NCBI GenBank assembly: GCA_036337945.1 | Contig: JAYZDF010000010.1 | Span: forward strand, 68,750-132,749 | Reading direction: 5' to 3' | Length of the DNA: 64,000 nt | Source of the DNA: JAYZDF01 sp036337945 | GTDB lineage: Bacteria; Myxococcota; Kuafuiibacteriia; Kuafuiibacteriales; Kuafuiibacteriaceae | In this document: positions 62,844 to 64,000 of the stretch, piece by piece | How the letters are laid out: every line of letters starts with the position of its first letter | How positions within the stretch are numbered: the stretch's first letter is position 1 | Position numbers and translations under genes: made by a program | The notes under the pieces: model-generated | What the model was told of the DNA's origin: nothing | The model's input: only the letters and a program-made list of their open reading frames with translations | The model's database searches: none

Positions 62844-63713
62844 ATGACCCTACCACAGGATCTCGTTTCGCTGTATGGTCTTGTCGCTATGCCGCAACTA
62901 GGCTTTTTGTTCAAAACAAGTAGCAAGCCTAAACGCTGTGAGCGGTCTCCATTATCAGTACAAACATCCCACACGGAAGGTGCTCATACTCCCCTTGCCG
63001 ACCAAATCACTTTGCTCACAGAACGGGTAAATAAAAATGTTCATAGCAAAAGAAGCCTTGAACAAGAGCTACGTGCCAAGGTTGGACCCGGACTTATCTT
63101 GAAACTCACCACGAATGTTTCGACAATGATTTCTTCTCGAAGAAAAGGACGTGCATTATATGTACGGGTCCATCAAATGTTCACTACTGCTCCGTCAGAA
63201 GTAATCGACGCAGTAGCCGCGTTCGTTGGAGTGAAAAAGCCAAGCCCCGAACAAGAACAACTCTTGGACCGCTGGATCGAATCGCAACGCAGTATCATTC
63301 GTCAACAAAGAGAAAACGCAGCTGTCCAGCCAATCGGAGAGTTTCACGACCTCAGTCTTTATTTTGCTCGACTCAATAAACTCTATTTCGATGACCGCAT
63401 CAAAGCTCGGATTACCTGGACCCTAGCGGCGCAAAAAAGAAAACGAACTTCGATCCAAATGGGGTCATACTCAGATGAACTCAAACTAATTCGCATACAC
63501 CCTGCTTTAGACCAAAGCTGGGTTCCAAGATACTTTGTGGAGTTCGTCATTTACCACGAAATGCTACATCAAGCCTTTCCGCCCAGCCTAGGCGCACCCA
63601 ATGGAGCGACCGTACATACTCCTAAATTTAGAGAAGAAGAAAGAAAGTTCAAACATTTCGAAAAAGCTCGGCGCTTTGAAGCAATTCACCTCGAAAGGCT
63701 ATTGCGATACTAA
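62844..63713 (+). CDS. SprT-like zinc metallopeptidase-fold protein
   Basis: A 289-residue protein. The C-terminal half begins DLSLYFARLNKLYFDDRIKARITW and contains HEMLH (H238, H242) with a third probable ligand at H258 (ATVHTPKF) and a basic end (RRFEAIHLERLLRY). This is the SprT/Wss1-type layout linked to DNA-protein crosslink or chromatin functions. The first ~100 residues are not recognisable, with a basic middle segment. It ends 4 bp into the convergent tRNA nucleotidyltransferase gene. Confidence 0.82.
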   Translation: MTLPQDLVSLYGLVAMPQLGFLFKTSSKPKRCERSPLSVQTSHTEGAHTPLADQITLLTERVNKNVHSKRSLEQELRAKVGPGLILKLTTNVSTMISSRRKGRALYVRVHQMFTTAPSEVIDAVAAFVGVKKPSPEQEQLLDRWIESQRSIIRQQRENAAVQPIGEFHDLSLYFARLNKLYFDDRIKARITWTLAAQKRKRTSIQMGSYSDELKLIRIHPALDQSWVPRYFVEFVIYHEMLHQAFPPSLGAPNGATVHTPKFREEERKFKHFEKARRFEAIHLERLLRY

Positions 63714-64000
63714 TCCCATTTTTGCGATAAAACCCACTCCTGAGCTTCAGCCTTTGAAGAGATTTTTCGTTCAAGTATCCTGTCTTCCACCTCACGAAGA
63801 ATACGTTTGAACAAGGGTCCAGGACGAAACCCCATTTGGGCGAGACTTTTACCGTCGATCATCGGAAGCGCCGGTAGAGGGTTCTCTTCTAAGTCGGCCA
63901 AAAGCTCTTCGCATTGCCGAACCGTCGAATCGTCTGCCGAATGAGTGGCCTGAAACAGAAAGGAGGCTTCCTTAAATCTTTCATCTCGTACGAGCCTCGT
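63710..64000 (-). CDS. tRNA nucleotidyltransferase / polynucleotide adenylyltransferase, 3' part
   Basis: The frame is open to the right edge (97 residues shown), so the gene begins beyond the window. The segment RDERFKEASFLF...LPALPMIDGKSLAQMGFRPGPLFKRILREVEDRILERKISSKAEAQEWV matches the C-terminal region of CCA-adding enzymes and poly(A) polymerases: P-x-I-D-G-x-x-L...G-x-x-P-G-P-x-x-x-x-I-L, then a helix. The HD and nucleotidyltransferase parts would lie upstream. Partial, so the exact member (CCA-adding or A-adding) is open. Confidence 0.85.
   Translation of the reverse strand, partial: TRLVRDERFKEASFLFQATHSADDSTVRQCEELLADLEENPLPALPMIDGKSLAQMGFRPGPLFKRILREVEDRILERKISSKAEAQEWVLSQKWD

Overview
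The window reads as a continuous piece of chromosome from a Gram-negative, respiring, piliated bacterium, most likely Myxococcota or a close deltaproteobacterial relative. Pointers to that group are a cell-wall amidase with a MYXO-CTERM-like tail (Cys, proline/serine linker, one hydrophobic helix, basic end), a lipoprotein of Cys-rich CGDG...CDDGN repeats, a protein with an AgmX/PglI-like C-terminal half, many lipobox lipoproteins and two MORN-variant lipoproteins. This assignment is inference from gene content; there is no rRNA in the window. I see no tRNA, rRNA, CRISPR array, insertion sequence, integrase or phage gene, and no convincing GC-hairpin-plus-T-run terminator.

Layout. 1-5.8 kb: end of an MFS transporter; a ferritin-like di-iron protein with its TetR regulator (clear operator at 2699-2720); apaG and a lipoprotein of unknown function. 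4.4-8.9 kb (minus): an ECF-type sigma factor, citrate synthase, an esterase and a 15-repeat MORN lipoprotein. 8.9-13.3 kb (plus): F1Fo ATP synthase genes b', b, delta and alpha, followed unusually by nuoJ and nuoK; the gamma, beta, epsilon, a and c subunit genes are not here. 13.3-17.2 kb: a 322-bp AT-rich gap with four GATC sites, sixA, a Dam-type methylase, and the queuosine genes queA-tgt on the other strand. 17.3-23.7 kb: a tightly overlapped tetR-nodT-hlyD-RND efflux operon with a 7-bp-arm operator. 23.7-26.7 kb: VOC protein, menB, a nucleoside deaminase, SpoIID-like protein. 26.8-33.4 kb (minus): a minor-pilin operon pilV-pilW-pilX-pilY1-small protein-fimT/gspH, with a sigma-54-like promoter just upstream.

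33.5-41.1 kb: a 953-residue multidomain amidase, a membrane acyltransferase, rlmN, an outer-surface protein of unknown function, trmL, and a small zinc-ribbon membrane protein. 41.2-48.2 kb (minus): two coupled cyclic-nucleotide-binding proteins, an M3 peptidase lipoprotein, an FAD oxidase coupled to an MFS transporter, a one-helix protein, and a second MORN lipoprotein. 48.3-53.6 kb: a PF10118-type di-iron protein and an NAD-dependent epimerase diverge from a TetR gene across a 9-bp-arm operator; downstream on the plus strand are a lipoprotein, two SAM methyltransferases and a lysoplasmalogenase. 53.7-58.8 kb: an outer-membrane barrel, a 1091-residue lipase-like lipoprotein and a small zinc-ribbon protein. 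58.8-64 kb: a SUMF1-like protein, Cys-rich lipoprotein and PglI-like protein operon; a LolC/E-type permease with an acidic calcium-loop insert; amrA; an SprT-like protein; and the 3' part of a tRNA nucleotidyltransferase gene.

Themes. Three TetR genes each carry a perfect inverted repeat at their promoter. Two of these loci contain di-iron proteins plausibly acting on lipids. Calcium-type D-x-[DN]-x-D-G loops recur in PilY1, the lipase-like lipoprotein and the LolC/E permease. Much of the accessory content concerns the cell envelope: pili, amidase, SpoIID, acyltransferase, lipoproteins, efflux and barrel.
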